The notes beneath the pieces are model-generated. The model did no database searches, was not told the DNA's origin, and was given only the letters and a program-made list of their open reading frames with translations. Shown one piece after another: positions 32,416 to 40,267 of a stretch of 40,267 nt of DNA. Both the position numbers and the translations under genes were made by a program. The stretch is from Proteiniphilum sp. UBA4084 (GTDB taxonomy: Bacteria; Bacteroidota; Bacteroidia; Bacteroidales; Dysgonomonadaceae), in contig DFYK01000034.1 in assembly GCA_002383605.1 (NCBI GenBank), forward strand, positions 1-40,267, written 5' to 3'. Position 1 is the stretch's first letter, and each line of letters begins with the position of its first letter.

Positions 32416-34128
32416 TTAAAACTTAAATGATAAACCACCCGAAACGTTCAGGCCCTGTGCCGGATGTCCGTACCAGATATCATATTTTTGTGACAGCAGG
32501 TTGTTGACTCGCAAACTCAGCGAGAAAGCATCACTTATTTCATAGACACCGCCCAGGTTCAGGTCGTTGATGGCATCCATTTCCTGTTCAATACCCTGGT
32601 AATGACTCCACCGGTCTCCGGCAAGGTAATAATTGAGGGTAAACTTCAGGCCTTGTATGATATCGAGGGAGGCACGCAAATCGACTTCAAACCCTGGCTG
32701 GTTATAGGCCTTGGGATCTGAGACAGCCACACCGCCGATGGTCATGTTGGCGACGTCGTAGAAATTTTTCTTCAGACGGAGCGACACATCCAACGGTGAC
32801 CAGATGTTCGACTGAATTAATCCGCCTATATGTGAGTGAGTCAGGTCACCGTAAACAGGGTATAAAACTTCCCTGAAGTTTTCCAGGACATCTCCTCCAA
32901 TCACTTCCTGACCGTGGTGAATAAGGAAATGGGCATCATCTGTTTTCCGGAAACCGCCAAACAGGTCGATGCGGAACCCATCGGCTTCGCCTATTTTTAC
33001 GCCGCCATCGATGTCCACAATGGAGAAAGCCGGTTTCACAGAAGCATCATGCAGGAAGTATCGCGATTCATTCATCATATCCAGGAAGGTGTTGTGTTGG
33101 AATCCACCGTGGATGTTGGCATAAAGCGATGTCTTGTCGGTCAGCCCCAGATGCAGTTTCACATTTGGCACCACGCGGGCTCTTATTTTATCGGCATCCT
33201 GAAAGAGCACATCCACACCCAGGCGGGCGCTTCGGTTCAATCCTCCGAAGAAAATGTAGGGAGCGGCATTGATCAGAAAATAGTTGTCGAAGTCATTGCC
33301 GTACGCGGTGGTGAACAGGCTTCCGTCTACTCCTACCTTGGTGTTGATGTCCCTGAAGGGTTTGTCGAATCCTGCCGTTACATTCAGTTGGTTGCCCTTG
33401 ATGGGGTCACCATTGAGATCGTAGCCGAATTTGGTGGAGAAATTGCTGAAGTCGAGCGAGCCCCTGTAGTTTAGTCGGTCCGACTCTTTCGAGGTCAATC
33501 CCAGGTGCACATTGAACACGCCCAAACGTTGTTTTTCGTTGTCGAAATAGCGTGCTTGTTCAAAGCTGTTCCCGTAATAATTGAAGCCTGAGTTCAGGTA
33601 TGAGAGGTGCATGTTGAGCAGCATGGCGTCGGCATCGTGTTTGTAAGCCAGCTTGCCCAGGTTATCCATAAAGTATGCTGTATTTCCTGCAGGGTTCGAA
33701 TCCTCCTGCAGGTAGTTTATATCTCCGTTGGTGGAGTTGTGCAGGAAAGTAAAAGCCAGACTGTGTTTTGGCTGATCTACCAGACGATATCCAAAGGCAC
33801 CGTCGATGTTGGCATAATTGCCGGCATGAAAAGAGAGGTACCCTTTTTTCAGGCTGTAGGGAATTTCCGTCATGATGTCGGTGGGGCGGGGCAAGGCGAT
33901 CTCCAGGGGCGGTGTCATTCGTCCCGCCCAGGTGGAGTAGTTGGTGTTGGCCTTTTGTACCACCGGCTCCCGCAGTGCGGGGAGCGAGTTTATCTTGTCG
34001 GCATCGAGCAGGGTGGGGTTGAAATCACGCTCCAGTTCCAGCTGTCTGCGCAACAACGAGTCCTGCGTCTGGGCAAATAAACCGGCAGAAAGTGCCACGG
34101 CTGCCATTATAATATATATCTTCTTCAT
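32416..34128 (-). CDS. TonB-dependent-receptor-like outer-membrane barrel protein
   Basis: A 570-residue protein with signal peptide MKKIYIIMAAVALSAGLFAQ and a short conserved N-terminal stretch (RDFNPTLLDADKINSLPALR; PPLEIALPRPTD). After that, amphipathic strands run to a terminal GGLSFKF typical of outer-membrane barrels. It has no plug domain or TonB box that I can see, so it may be a barrel without TonB dependence despite the usual database name. The frame is open upstream to 34221, but that extension only translates the GTTATTC repeat modules, so 34128 is chosen. It follows the large TPR gene and probably works with it at the outer membrane. Confidence 0.82.
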   Translation of the reverse strand: MKKIYIIMAAVALSAGLFAQTQDSLLRRQLELERDFNPTLLDADKINSLPALREPVVQKANTNYSTWAGRMTPPLEIALPRPTDIMTEIPYSLKKGYLSFHAGNYANIDGAFGYRLVDQPKHSLAFTFLHNSTNGDINYLQEDSNPAGNTAYFMDNLGKLAYKHDADAMLLNMHLSYLNSGFNYYGNSFEQARYFDNEKQRLGVFNVHLGLTSKESDRLNYRGSLDFSNFSTKFGYDLNGDPIKGNQLNVTAGFDKPFRDINTKVGVDGSLFTTAYGNDFDNYFLINAAPYIFFGGLNRSARLGVDVLFQDADKIRARVVPNVKLHLGLTDKTSLYANIHGGFQHNTFLDMMNESRYFLHDASVKPAFSIVDIDGGVKIGEADGFRIDLFGGFRKTDDAHFLIHHGQEVIGGDVLENFREVLYPVYGDLTHSHIGGLIQSNIWSPLDVSLRLKKNFYDVANMTIGGVAVSDPKAYNQPGFEVDLRASLDIIQGLKFTLNYYLAGDRWSHYQGIEQEMDAINDLNLGGVYEISDAFSLSLRVNNLLSQKYDIWYGHPAQGLNVSGGLSFKF

Positions 34129-34164
34129 ATAGTTTATATTCACGATTTTATTCACTTTGTTCAT

Positions 34165-34228
34165 GTTATTCGGCTGCGCCGTTAGTTGCTTGCTTCGCTT
34201 CGCGTTATTCGTGCGACGCACGTTATTA
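34165..34228. repeat. GTTATTC modules with embedded palindromes
   Basis: The unit is GTTATTC or a variant followed by a short GC-rich palindrome. GTTATTC (34165-34171) precedes GGC-TGC-GCC. GTTAGTTGC (34181) precedes a TTCGCTTCGC-rich stretch. GTTATTC (34204-34210) precedes GTGCG-A-CGCAC, and GTTATTA closes the run (34222-34228). It fills the gap between the TPR and barrel genes. Confidence 0.65.
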
Positions 34229-34229
34229 C

Positions 34230-37217
34230 TTAGCGGAGGCGTTCGTTAATCATTTGCTGAATATCGGCTTCGCCGCCTTTATAATTGTTTTTCAGACTTT
34301 CCAGATATTGGCGGGCCTGAAATTCGTCGCCTTTTGCCTGATAAGTATCCGACAGTACAATGAGTGCACGGGCCATCCAGTACTGGTGGGGTGTTCCCTT
34401 TTGCATAAACTCTTTCACCTGTGCTTCGGCCCGATCATATGATTTCCATCGGTAATAGGTATCGGCCAGGATGAACTGTGCTTCTGCACCGTAGATGCTG
34501 CGGGTATCATTGGACAGGAACTGGAAATCGGCCAGGGCGTTGTCGTTCTCGTTTACCTGCAGGTATGCCTTGCCGCGCAGGTACCTGGCTTCGGTGATCG
34601 TTTCCGGCGACAGGTTGCTGCCGGCCAGTAATTCCGTGGCGGCTCTTGCTGCTTCGTGATTACCTCCCAGCGCTGTTTGCGTGCGTACCACGCCCAGCTG
34701 TCCCGTTTGTTTGTTTGCTACATTCCTGGCTGAGGAAGCCAGCCGCGAATAGTCGGCCAGTGCCTGCCGGTAATTGGTGTTCTTAAATTCCACCCGTGCT
34801 GCGTAGAGGAGCGCATTGTCGAGGAACTTTGCATTGCTTGCCTCAATCACCTTCCGGAAATGAGACAGTGCCTGCTGTTCATCTTTTTTCTCCTCGGCAA
34901 TCAGACCCAGATAATAATGGGCGTCGCTGCTGTAGGCTCCGTTGGGATAAGCCTGCAGGTAACGGTTCATCGACGAGGCGGCATCGGTGCGGTTCCCCCG
35001 CATAAAGACGCTTTCGGCAGCCAGGTAGGTAAGAGAGTCCTGCCGCGATGGTGCGATACGCATGCCACCGGGAAGCGAGTTGGCGTAATTCACATAGCCC
35101 TGCACATCATTCATGTCACGATAGACAGTCTCCATGGAGGCAAGTGCATTCCGAGCATCATCCGATCCGGGGAAGCGGGAGATTACATTTTTATAGGCGG
35201 CGATACTTTGTGGATAATTACCTGTATTGTAATACAACTGGCCCAGCTGTACACCACCCTGGGAGGCCAGTGCACTTCCCGGGAAATCGTTCACGAGGCG
35301 CTGTAACACAGTAATGGCTTCATTTTCGCGGTTAAGCATGGTGAGCGCCCTGCTTTTTTCGTAGAGCGCATCGTCTACATACTGTGAATTGGGATATTGT
35401 CGCATCAGGTTGTCGAGCGCACTAATTTTACCATGGTAGTTGCGCTGCAGTCCCATCACGAAAGCGCGCTGGTAGGCTGCGTAGTCGGCAGCGCCCGGAT
35501 TCACATCGGCAGCCTGCGAGTAATATTGTTCTGCTTCACTGAAGCTGCGGTTGAAGTAATAGCTGTCGCCCACACGATTCAGTGCGTCGGCATATTCGTT
35601 TTTTTTGCGGTTTGTTTCTGCCGAAAGGTAACGCTCAAAGGCGGTCACGGCCTGTCCGTATTGTTGCTGTTTAAAAAGGGCGTACCCCAGGTTATACCAC
35701 CCGGTGGCATAATTCTCATCTGCCGGGGCGGCATTTTGCGTAAACTGACGGAAGTCGTTTGCGGCATTCATGTAATTTCCTATTCGATACCATGATTCCC
35801 CGCGCCAGTAGTAGGCGCTGTTGCGTGCTTTGGTATCGTAGTTGCCCATGCCGATGCTGTTGTTAAAATATTGTACCGCTTCGTTCATGTTCCCGTTGAT
35901 GAACTCCTGGGCTCCCAACTGGAAGAACACCATCTGTTTGGCTTCCAGAATGCGCCGGCCTGGATTGTTGATCCGCTCAATGGCCTTCAGTGCAGCCTGA
36001 TAGTCTTTGGTCGTGAGAAACGTCTCCGCCAGGATATCGTTTACCTGATTGGTATAGGGAGAATTGGGGTACTCCCGGAGAAAATTTTCGAACAGGGTGA
36101 TCGATTCACTGAAAACCGAGAAGTTGGTCTGATGGGCCAGCAACGCGTAGTTGAACATGGCTGTCTCTCTGACCTGCGGATCGAAGTTGTGTCTGGTAGC
36201 CGCCTCGAAAGCCATCTGGGCCTGCTGCTTCTGGTTGAGCTTCAGGTAGGACTGTCCAAGTTGCAGTTGTGCATTCTGGGTAAGTGCGTCCGCTTCTCCC
36301 ACAGCCTGCTGAAACATGGCTGCCGCTTCGTCGAATTTGCCTGTCTCGAAATAAGACAATCCCAGGAAATAGGCATCGCCACGCAGCGGCCTTTCCACAT
36401 GTGCAAGATAGTACTCATAGTATGGAATCGCCCGTGAAGGTTGTCCTATACGATAGTAGCTGTTTCCGAGTACCCTGTTCATTTCCGTGCGGTGACTGCT
36501 TTGTGGAAAGCGTGTCAGAAATGCACTTGAGAGACGGATCGCTTCATCAGGCTTTCCATCAAAAAAAGCTGCCTGCGCCGTATAAAAAGCCACCTCCTCC
36601 TGATAATCGGGGTGATCTTTCAGACGCTGGAACCGTTGCAGTGCGGCCTGGTAGTTCTTATTTGAATAATCGATGTAACCCAGATAGAAATTACCTGCAT
36701 CCCGGTACTTGTTGCTGTTTTGCGAGAGCAGTCCGAAGTAACGGGCGGCTTCCTCTTTGTTGTCGAGCTGCAATTCGGTATAACCTTTGCGAAAGCTGTA
36801 ATCTTCCTGTTCTGAAAGGGTGAGGTAATCCAGATCGGACTGGTTGAACCACATCCTTGCTGATTCCCATTCTTTTCTGTCGAAATGAAACGAGCCTACA
36901 AGGAAACTTATTTCATTGCGATGCATTGTTTCAGGATGTACTGCAAGGAAATCTTTCAGTTCCCCGCCGCTACTTTCCTGGCCACGGCGGAACGATGATA
37001 TAGCCATCATGTAGGCAGCCTCTTCTTTCAGTGTCGCATCGGAACCCACGTTCATAAATTCTGCCAGGATATCCTGTGCCCCGGCGTAGTTTCCTTCGAG
37101 AAACATCTCTTTGCCGAGATTATACAGATTTTCATGCCCGGAATAGTAAGTGGTCTTCTGGGCTGGTGAAATCTGGGTGATAAGGGCAAGGATAAGCAAT
37201 AAGATGATTTTCTTCAT
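34230..37217 (-). CDS. Large exported tetratricopeptide repeat protein
   Basis: A 995-residue protein with signal peptide MKKIILLLILALITQISPAQ and then almost continuous TPR helices. Examples are LGKEMFLEGNYAGAQDILAEF, NSSYYFNRSFSEAEQYYSQAA-type units and repeated YYxxGxYxxA motifs such as LYYNTGNYPQSIAAYKN and YRWKSYDRAEAQVKEF. The regular spacing predicts a long superhelix in the periplasm or at the outer-membrane inner face, likely a scaffold. It lies 35 bases after the NUDIX gene and 101 bases before the barrel gene. The TPR/barrel gene order is, to my knowledge, conserved in Bacteroidales. The partner is inferred to be that barrel protein. Confidence 0.88.
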   Translation of the reverse strand: MKKIILLLILALITQISPAQKTTYYSGHENLYNLGKEMFLEGNYAGAQDILAEFMNVGSDATLKEEAAYMMAISSFRRGQESSGGELKDFLAVHPETMHRNEISFLVGSFHFDRKEWESARMWFNQSDLDYLTLSEQEDYSFRKGYTELQLDNKEEAARYFGLLSQNSNKYRDAGNFYLGYIDYSNKNYQAALQRFQRLKDHPDYQEEVAFYTAQAAFFDGKPDEAIRLSSAFLTRFPQSSHRTEMNRVLGNSYYRIGQPSRAIPYYEYYLAHVERPLRGDAYFLGLSYFETGKFDEAAAMFQQAVGEADALTQNAQLQLGQSYLKLNQKQQAQMAFEAATRHNFDPQVRETAMFNYALLAHQTNFSVFSESITLFENFLREYPNSPYTNQVNDILAETFLTTKDYQAALKAIERINNPGRRILEAKQMVFFQLGAQEFINGNMNEAVQYFNNSIGMGNYDTKARNSAYYWRGESWYRIGNYMNAANDFRQFTQNAAPADENYATGWYNLGYALFKQQQYGQAVTAFERYLSAETNRKKNEYADALNRVGDSYYFNRSFSEAEQYYSQAADVNPGAADYAAYQRAFVMGLQRNYHGKISALDNLMRQYPNSQYVDDALYEKSRALTMLNRENEAITVLQRLVNDFPGSALASQGGVQLGQLYYNTGNYPQSIAAYKNVISRFPGSDDARNALASMETVYRDMNDVQGYVNYANSLPGGMRIAPSRQDSLTYLAAESVFMRGNRTDAASSMNRYLQAYPNGAYSSDAHYYLGLIAEEKKDEQQALSHFRKVIEASNAKFLDNALLYAARVEFKNTNYRQALADYSRLASSARNVANKQTGQLGVVRTQTALGGNHEAARAATELLAGSNLSPETITEARYLRGKAYLQVNENDNALADFQFLSNDTRSIYGAEAQFILADTYYRWKSYDRAEAQVKEFMQKGTPHQYWMARALIVLSDTYQAKGDEFQARQYLESLKNNYKGGEADIQQMINERLR

Positions 37218-37252
37218 ATTCTGGATTTTTATGATTCCTCTGTTATTGAATT

Positions 37253-37795
37253 TTATTGTGGCCTTTTTGTATGTTTATAATCCCGGAGTAATTTTTCCAC
37301 TCCCTGTCTGATTGATGTAAGCCCGAAATTTGCCGGAGAGAGTTTGTCCGGAGGAATGAACTGCAACTCCGATACATCGTCGTGTGGTTGTAAACCGTGA
37401 AAATCACCGACAAAGCACCGGAAAAACAGATCCACGGTATGCACTTCAAAGCCCGAATATACGTAAATATTCGGAATGGAGAAAAGATATTCGGATGAAG
37501 TCACACGAAGGGTCGTTTCTTCCCCCACTTCCCTGCGGACTGCCTCTTCGGCTGTCTCGTGCATGTCTATGAAACCGCCTGGCAGGTCGAGGGTGCCCTT
37601 TGCCGGGTCCTTGGCCCTGCGGGCGACCAGAATCTCACCTTTTGTATTTTCAATCACTGCCACCACGGCGGCAGAGGAATTGAAGTAGTAGACAAAACCG
37701 CATGCGGCGCACTTCTTCGATTTCTCATTGTTTTCCTCGAACTGTGAGGAGGCACACTTCGGGCAGAATCGAAACTGATGCAGGGGATGGTCCAT
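37253..37795 (-). CDS. NUDIX hydrolase with N-terminal zinc ribbon
   Basis: A 180-residue protein. Cys11, Cys14, Cys29 and Cys32 form a zinc ribbon (CPKC...CAAC). The Nudix box runs from Gly74 (GFIDMHE, then seven residues, then REVGEET) and fits GX5EX7REUXEEXGU. The family hydrolyses nucleoside diphosphate derivatives such as ADP-ribose or NADH. The zinc ribbon recalls NudC, but the protein is shorter and its substrate cannot be assigned. It starts 15 bases after mrp in the trmB operon. Confidence 0.9.
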   Translation of the reverse strand: MDHPLHQFRFCPKCASSQFEENNEKSKKCAACGFVYYFNSSAAVVAVIENTKGEILVARRAKDPAKGTLDLPGGFIDMHETAEEAVRREVGEETTLRVTSSEYLFSIPNIYVYSGFEVHTVDLFFRCFVGDFHGLQPHDDVSELQFIPPDKLSPANFGLTSIRQGVEKLLRDYKHTKRPQ

Positions 37796-37810
37796 TGATA
37801 TGCTAATTAG

Positions 37811-38920
37811 TTAATGCTTCTGCACTTCCACAATTTTTGTTCCGGGAAGTTCCCGGTTGCGTTTATCCACCGCTTCGACGAGATTGTCGGCCAGTGTGGC
37901 AAACGCCATGCCGGTGATGCTGTCGGTATTCAGTGCTACGGGCCGGCCATCATCACCTCCTTCGCGGATGCTCTGCACGATAGGTATCTGTCCGAGCAGG
38001 GCATATCCCTGTTCTTCAGCCAGCTTCTTACATCCGTCCTTTCCGAAAATGTAATATCTGTTTTCCGGTAGCTCTGCCGGGGTAAACCAGGCCATATTTT
38101 CCACCAACCCCAGAATGGGTACATTCACCTTGTCGCCGGTGAACATGCTGATGCCCTTGCGTGCATCGGCCAGCGCCACCTCCTGGGGAGTACTCACAAT
38201 TACAGCACCCGTGATGGGTAGTGTCTGTACCAGCGTGAGATGGATATCGCTCGTGCCAGGCGGGAAGTCGATCAGAAAATAGTCGAGCTCACCCCAATGG
38301 GCATCGCCAATGAGCTGCTTCAGGGCATTGCTTGCCATGGCACCGCGCCAGACGACGGCATCGGACTTGTTGACGAAGAAGCCGATGGAAAGCATTTTCA
38401 CGCCATAGTTTTCAATGGGCATCATCATGTCGCGTCCGTCCACTTGTTCCATTACGGGGCCCTCATCTTCCACGCCGAACATCTTGGGTACCGAGGGACC
38501 GAAAATATCGGCATCGAGCAGTCCCACCTTGTACCCTTTCTGCGCCAGGGCCACGGCGAGGTTGGTGCAGACGGTGCTCTTGCCCACGCCTCCCTTGCCG
38601 GAAGCGACTGCGATGATGTTCCTGACTCCCGGAAGCAGATCGGTCGAAGCGGGGCGGGGAGCCTGCTTCGACTTCACCGAGATGTTGCCTTTGATGTCGA
38701 TATCCGCATCGGCGTATGTGAGAATGGCCTGTTCAGCCATCTTCACGACCGATTTGATGAAAGGGTCGTGCGCCTTTTCGGTGACGAGCGAGAAGCTCAC
38801 TTTCATGCCATCAATGCGGATGTCGTCGGCTACCATGCCGGCAGATACGATATCCTGTCCCGTTCCGGGATAACGCACATTTTTCAGTGCATCGATAATT
38901 AACTGGGGGTATATTGCCAT
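37811..38920 (-). CDS. mrp: Mrp/NBP35-family ATPase (ApbC type)
   Basis: A 369-residue protein with an N-terminal MIP18/DUF59 domain (about 1-85) and a deviant Walker A GKGGVGKST at 108-116. It also has LLDADIFGPSVPKMFG (137-149), DYFLIDFPPGTSD and STPQEVALADARKG. The family assembles or carries Fe-S clusters in the cytoplasm. The C-terminal CxxC that normally binds the bridging cluster is absent: after VENMAWF (273-279) the sequence reads TPAELPENRYYIFG, with a lone Cys297. Bacteroidetes members, as I recall, share this. It follows trmB in the operon and its start lies 26 bases after the trmB stop. Confidence 0.93.
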   Translation of the reverse strand: MAIYPQLIIDALKNVRYPGTGQDIVSAGMVADDIRIDGMKVSFSLVTEKAHDPFIKSVVKMAEQAILTYADADIDIKGNISVKSKQAPRPASTDLLPGVRNIIAVASGKGGVGKSTVCTNLAVALAQKGYKVGLLDADIFGPSVPKMFGVEDEGPVMEQVDGRDMMMPIENYGVKMLSIGFFVNKSDAVVWRGAMASNALKQLIGDAHWGELDYFLIDFPPGTSDIHLTLVQTLPITGAVIVSTPQEVALADARKGISMFTGDKVNVPILGLVENMAWFTPAELPENRYYIFGKDGCKKLAEEQGYALLGQIPIVQSIREGGDDGRPVALNTDSITGMAFATLADNLVEAVDKRNRELPGTKIVEVQKH

Positions 38921-38930
38921 AATATTTAGT

Positions 38931-38958
38931 GCTCAGCTTTCAGCATTCAGCATTCAGC
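38931..38958. repeat. TCAGC heptamer array 3 (trmB 3' end)
   Basis: Four contiguous 7-base units of form NNTCAGC (the last two are identical ATTCAGC), in the same unit and phase as the serA-serC arrays. It overlaps the trmB stop and encodes its last residues (KAEC). Confidence 0.75.
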
Positions 38959-39705
38959 TTTTGGTTCCTGTAATTTTGCATTGCGGCCGAAGCTGCGGTA
39001 GTCATCCTTTTCTATTTCAATATCGGGTTCAACCCACTGCCGCCCGCCGGGGCAGGTAAATTTAATAAACTTGATAGATAAACCTCGTTCCCGCCATTGT
39101 TGTTCATAGAAAGTCTGAATTTCCAGCATATCATCCTGCAAGCCGAAGTGATAGAGGTCGTCTGTCTCGAAAAGGACATCGAGTTTATTCTCCGCAATCA
39201 TGGCCCGGGTATAAGTGAATAAAAAATTGCTGTCTGTTTTCAGGTGAATGATGCCCTCATCGTGGATGATTTCGCTGTATTTTTTCATAAAATGGGTTCC
39301 GGTGAGTCGCTTGTTTACCTTCTTCATTTGGGGATCGGGGAAGGTGATCCATATTTCCGACACCTCATTTTCCGCAAAGAAATAGCGGATGAACTCGATA
39401 TTCGTACGGATGAAGGCCACATTGTCCAGCTTCTCTTGCAAAGCCTGGGTGGCCCCTTTCCACATGCGGGCGCCCTTGATGTCGATCCCGATAAAGTTCT
39501 TTTCGGGATATTTGCGTGCCATCCCCACCGTATATTCTCCTTTGCCGCAACCCAGTTCCAGCACAATGGGGTGATCGTTATGAAAATAGGTGTTCCATTT
39601 TCCTTTTAACGGGAAACCGTCCTGTTTCAATGTTTCGAAAGCGTATTGAAACACATTGTCGTAGGTTTCCATATCGGCAAACTTGGACAGTTTGTTCTTA
39701 GCCAT
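38947..39705 (-). CDS. trmB: tRNA (guanine(46)-N7)-methyltransferase TrmB
   Basis: A 252-residue SAM enzyme that makes m7G46 in tRNA variable loops. LELGCGKGEYTVGMARKYP is the SAM-binding motif, GIDIKGARMWKGA follows, and WITFPDPQMKKVNKRLTG is the conserved catalytic/tRNA-binding region (usually FPDPW.KKRH.KRR). A long DxxxY-type C terminus is present. The final residues are translated from a heptamer array (38931-38958), so the true C terminus may vary between strains. It is the first gene of the mrp-NUDIX-TPR-barrel operon and divergent from gdhA. Confidence 0.94.
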   Translation of the reverse strand: MAKNKLSKFADMETYDNVFQYAFETLKQDGFPLKGKWNTYFHNDHPIVLELGCGKGEYTVGMARKYPEKNFIGIDIKGARMWKGATQALQEKLDNVAFIRTNIEFIRYFFAENEVSEIWITFPDPQMKKVNKRLTGTHFMKKYSEIIHDEGIIHLKTDSNFLFTYTRAMIAENKLDVLFETDDLYHFGLQDDMLEIQTFYEQQWRERGLSIKFIKFTCPGGRQWVEPDIEIEKDDYRSFGRNAKLQEPKAEC

Positions 39706-39726
39706 GCAGTTTGTTTATCAAAACTA

Positions 39727-39734
39727 CAAAAATA
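39727..39734 (-). promoter_or_regulatory. trmB operon promoter -7 box
   Basis: On the - strand TATTTTTG is a full -7 match, 21 bases before the trmB start. No clear -33 TTG is at the proper spacing. Confidence 0.5.
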
Positions 39735-39749
39735 GCTTTTTAACTGTGA

Positions 39750-39767
39750 AAAAGGAAACCTCCTTTT
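39750..39767. other. Short hairpin in the trmB-gdhA divergent region
   Basis: AAAAGGA/TCCTTTT form a 7-bp stem around AACC, followed by AATTTTTTA on the + strand. No upstream + strand gene needs a terminator here, so the role is unclear. The rest of the 242-base gap holds only the two promoter boxes. Confidence 0.3.
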
Positions 39768-39818
39768 AATTTTTTATTGAAATAAAGAAGAAGAGTGTCA
39801 TTATTCTAAAATATTCTA

Positions 39819-39826
39819 TAACTTTG
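39819..39826 (+). promoter_or_regulatory. gdhA promoter -7 box
   Basis: TAACTTTG is a full -7 match. It leaves a leader of about 115 bases before the gdhA start, longer than elsewhere in the window. No good -33 element is visible. Confidence 0.45.
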
Positions 39827-39947
39827 TCAGATTAAAACCATAAATAACCTTTTTTATATGAAACGAGCTTAATGATTATTGTTACGTAGTTCAATGATTT
39901 AGAGCGAGTTCCATGCGACCTTAATGAAAATAATAAAATATTATCGT

Positions 39948-40267
39948 ATGAAAGTGAATGACATTATGACACAGCTTGAGGCAAAACATCCGGGCGAATC
40001 GGAATACCTTCAGGCAGTGAGAGAAGTACTGGTTTCCATTGAAGAGGTCTACAACCAGCATCCAGAGTTTGAAAAAGCAGGCATCATTGAACGGATCGTG
40101 GAACCGGACCGTATTTTTACATTTCGTGTCCCATGGGTAGACGACAATGGTAGGGTGCAGGTCAACATCGGTTACCGGGTGCAGTTTAACGGGGCCATAG
40201 GTCCGTATAAAGGTGGTATTCGTTTCCACTCTTCTGTCACACTCTCTACCCTGAAGTTTTTGGGCTT
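39948..40267 (+). CDS. gdhA: Glutamate dehydrogenase, N-terminal part, cut by window edge
   Basis: The frame from ATG at 39948 stays open to the end of the window (106 codons). It begins MKVNDIMTQLEAKHPGESEY and continues with EYLQAVREVLVSIEEVYNQH, then RIVEPDRIFTFRVPWVDDNG and YRVQFNGAIGPYKGGIRFH, the glutamate-binding region of hexameric GDHs of the Bacteroides NADP-dependent type. The enzyme interconverts 2-oxoglutarate plus ammonium and glutamate, the main ammonia-assimilation step in these organisms. An in-frame ATG at 39924 would add eight residues and is less likely. Cofactor use cannot be seen in this fragment. Confidence 0.9.
   Translation, partial: MKVNDIMTQLEAKHPGESEYLQAVREVLVSIEEVYNQHPEFEKAGIIERIVEPDRIFTFRVPWVDDNGRVQVNIGYRVQFNGAIGPYKGGIRFHSSVTLSTLKFLG

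Noticed and set aside
33687..33711. tRNA T-arm-like GGTTCGAATCC with flanking palindrome
   Set aside because: It lies inside the barrel-protein gene and no acceptor, D or anticodon arms can be formed around it.
34129..34221. 31-residue N-terminal extension of the barrel protein
   Set aside because: It only translates the GTTATTC repeat modules; the signal peptide starts at 34128.
39025..39040. GGGTTCAACCC resembling a tRNA T loop
   Set aside because: It is within the trmB coding sequence and no cloverleaf can be drawn.

Overview
The window looks like chromosomal DNA of a Bacteroidales species, probably from the Dysgonomonadaceae/Porphyromonadaceae side (Proteiniphilum/Petrimonas-like; this placement is inference). 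The evidence is a short primary sigma factor without region 1.1, a MurF-alanine racemase fusion, DUF5063, DUF3078 and GSCFA proteins, a BlaI/M56-TonB pair, and start sites that mostly lack strong Shine-Dalgarno sequences. Many upstream regions carry the Bacteroidetes -7 box TAnnTTTG, and several also have a -33 TTG/TTTG box. No tRNA, rRNA, CRISPR array, transposase or prophage gene was found. Most of the window is housekeeping.

Layout, left to right. A three-helix membrane protein is cut by the left edge (- strand). Next is a + strand trio of DUF5063 protein, RNase D-like exonuclease and RlmI-type rRNA methyltransferase. A gap follows with a promoter-to-terminator unit of about 70 nt, a candidate small RNA. 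Then come GSCFA protein and murF-alr (+), closed by a bidirectional terminator shared with ompA (-). rpoD and htrA follow on the - strand, each its own unit.

A long - strand cluster runs lemA, TPM, YgcG-like TPM, miaA, lysA, GT2. A DUF3078 gene (+) converges on another - strand operon: recR, a four-helix membrane protein, GNAT, tsaC, clc, fmt. Divergent from recR is the serine pathway pair serA-serC (+), then a BlaI repressor, M56 sensor protease and TPR protein operon (+). PBP1A (-) has its own promoter. The last - strand operon is trmB, mrp, NUDIX, a giant TPR protein and an outer-membrane barrel protein. gdhA (+) starts at 39948 and runs off the right edge.

Cell-envelope work is over-represented: MurF-Alr, PBP1A, OmpA, HtrA, DUF3078 protein, the TPR/barrel pair and the BlaI-M56 system. 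The most notable items are the candidate small RNA at 3480-3549, an M56 protease that ends in a SusC-like domain, heptamer-phased TCAGC arrays at two loci, hairpin-bearing GTTATTC modules at 34165-34228, a SerA lacking the usual catalytic histidine, an Mrp ATPase lacking the CxxC motif, and the edge gene that resembles membrane components linked to prokaryotic YEATS domains. I did not find a clear, complete undescribed system; these are leads of varying strength.
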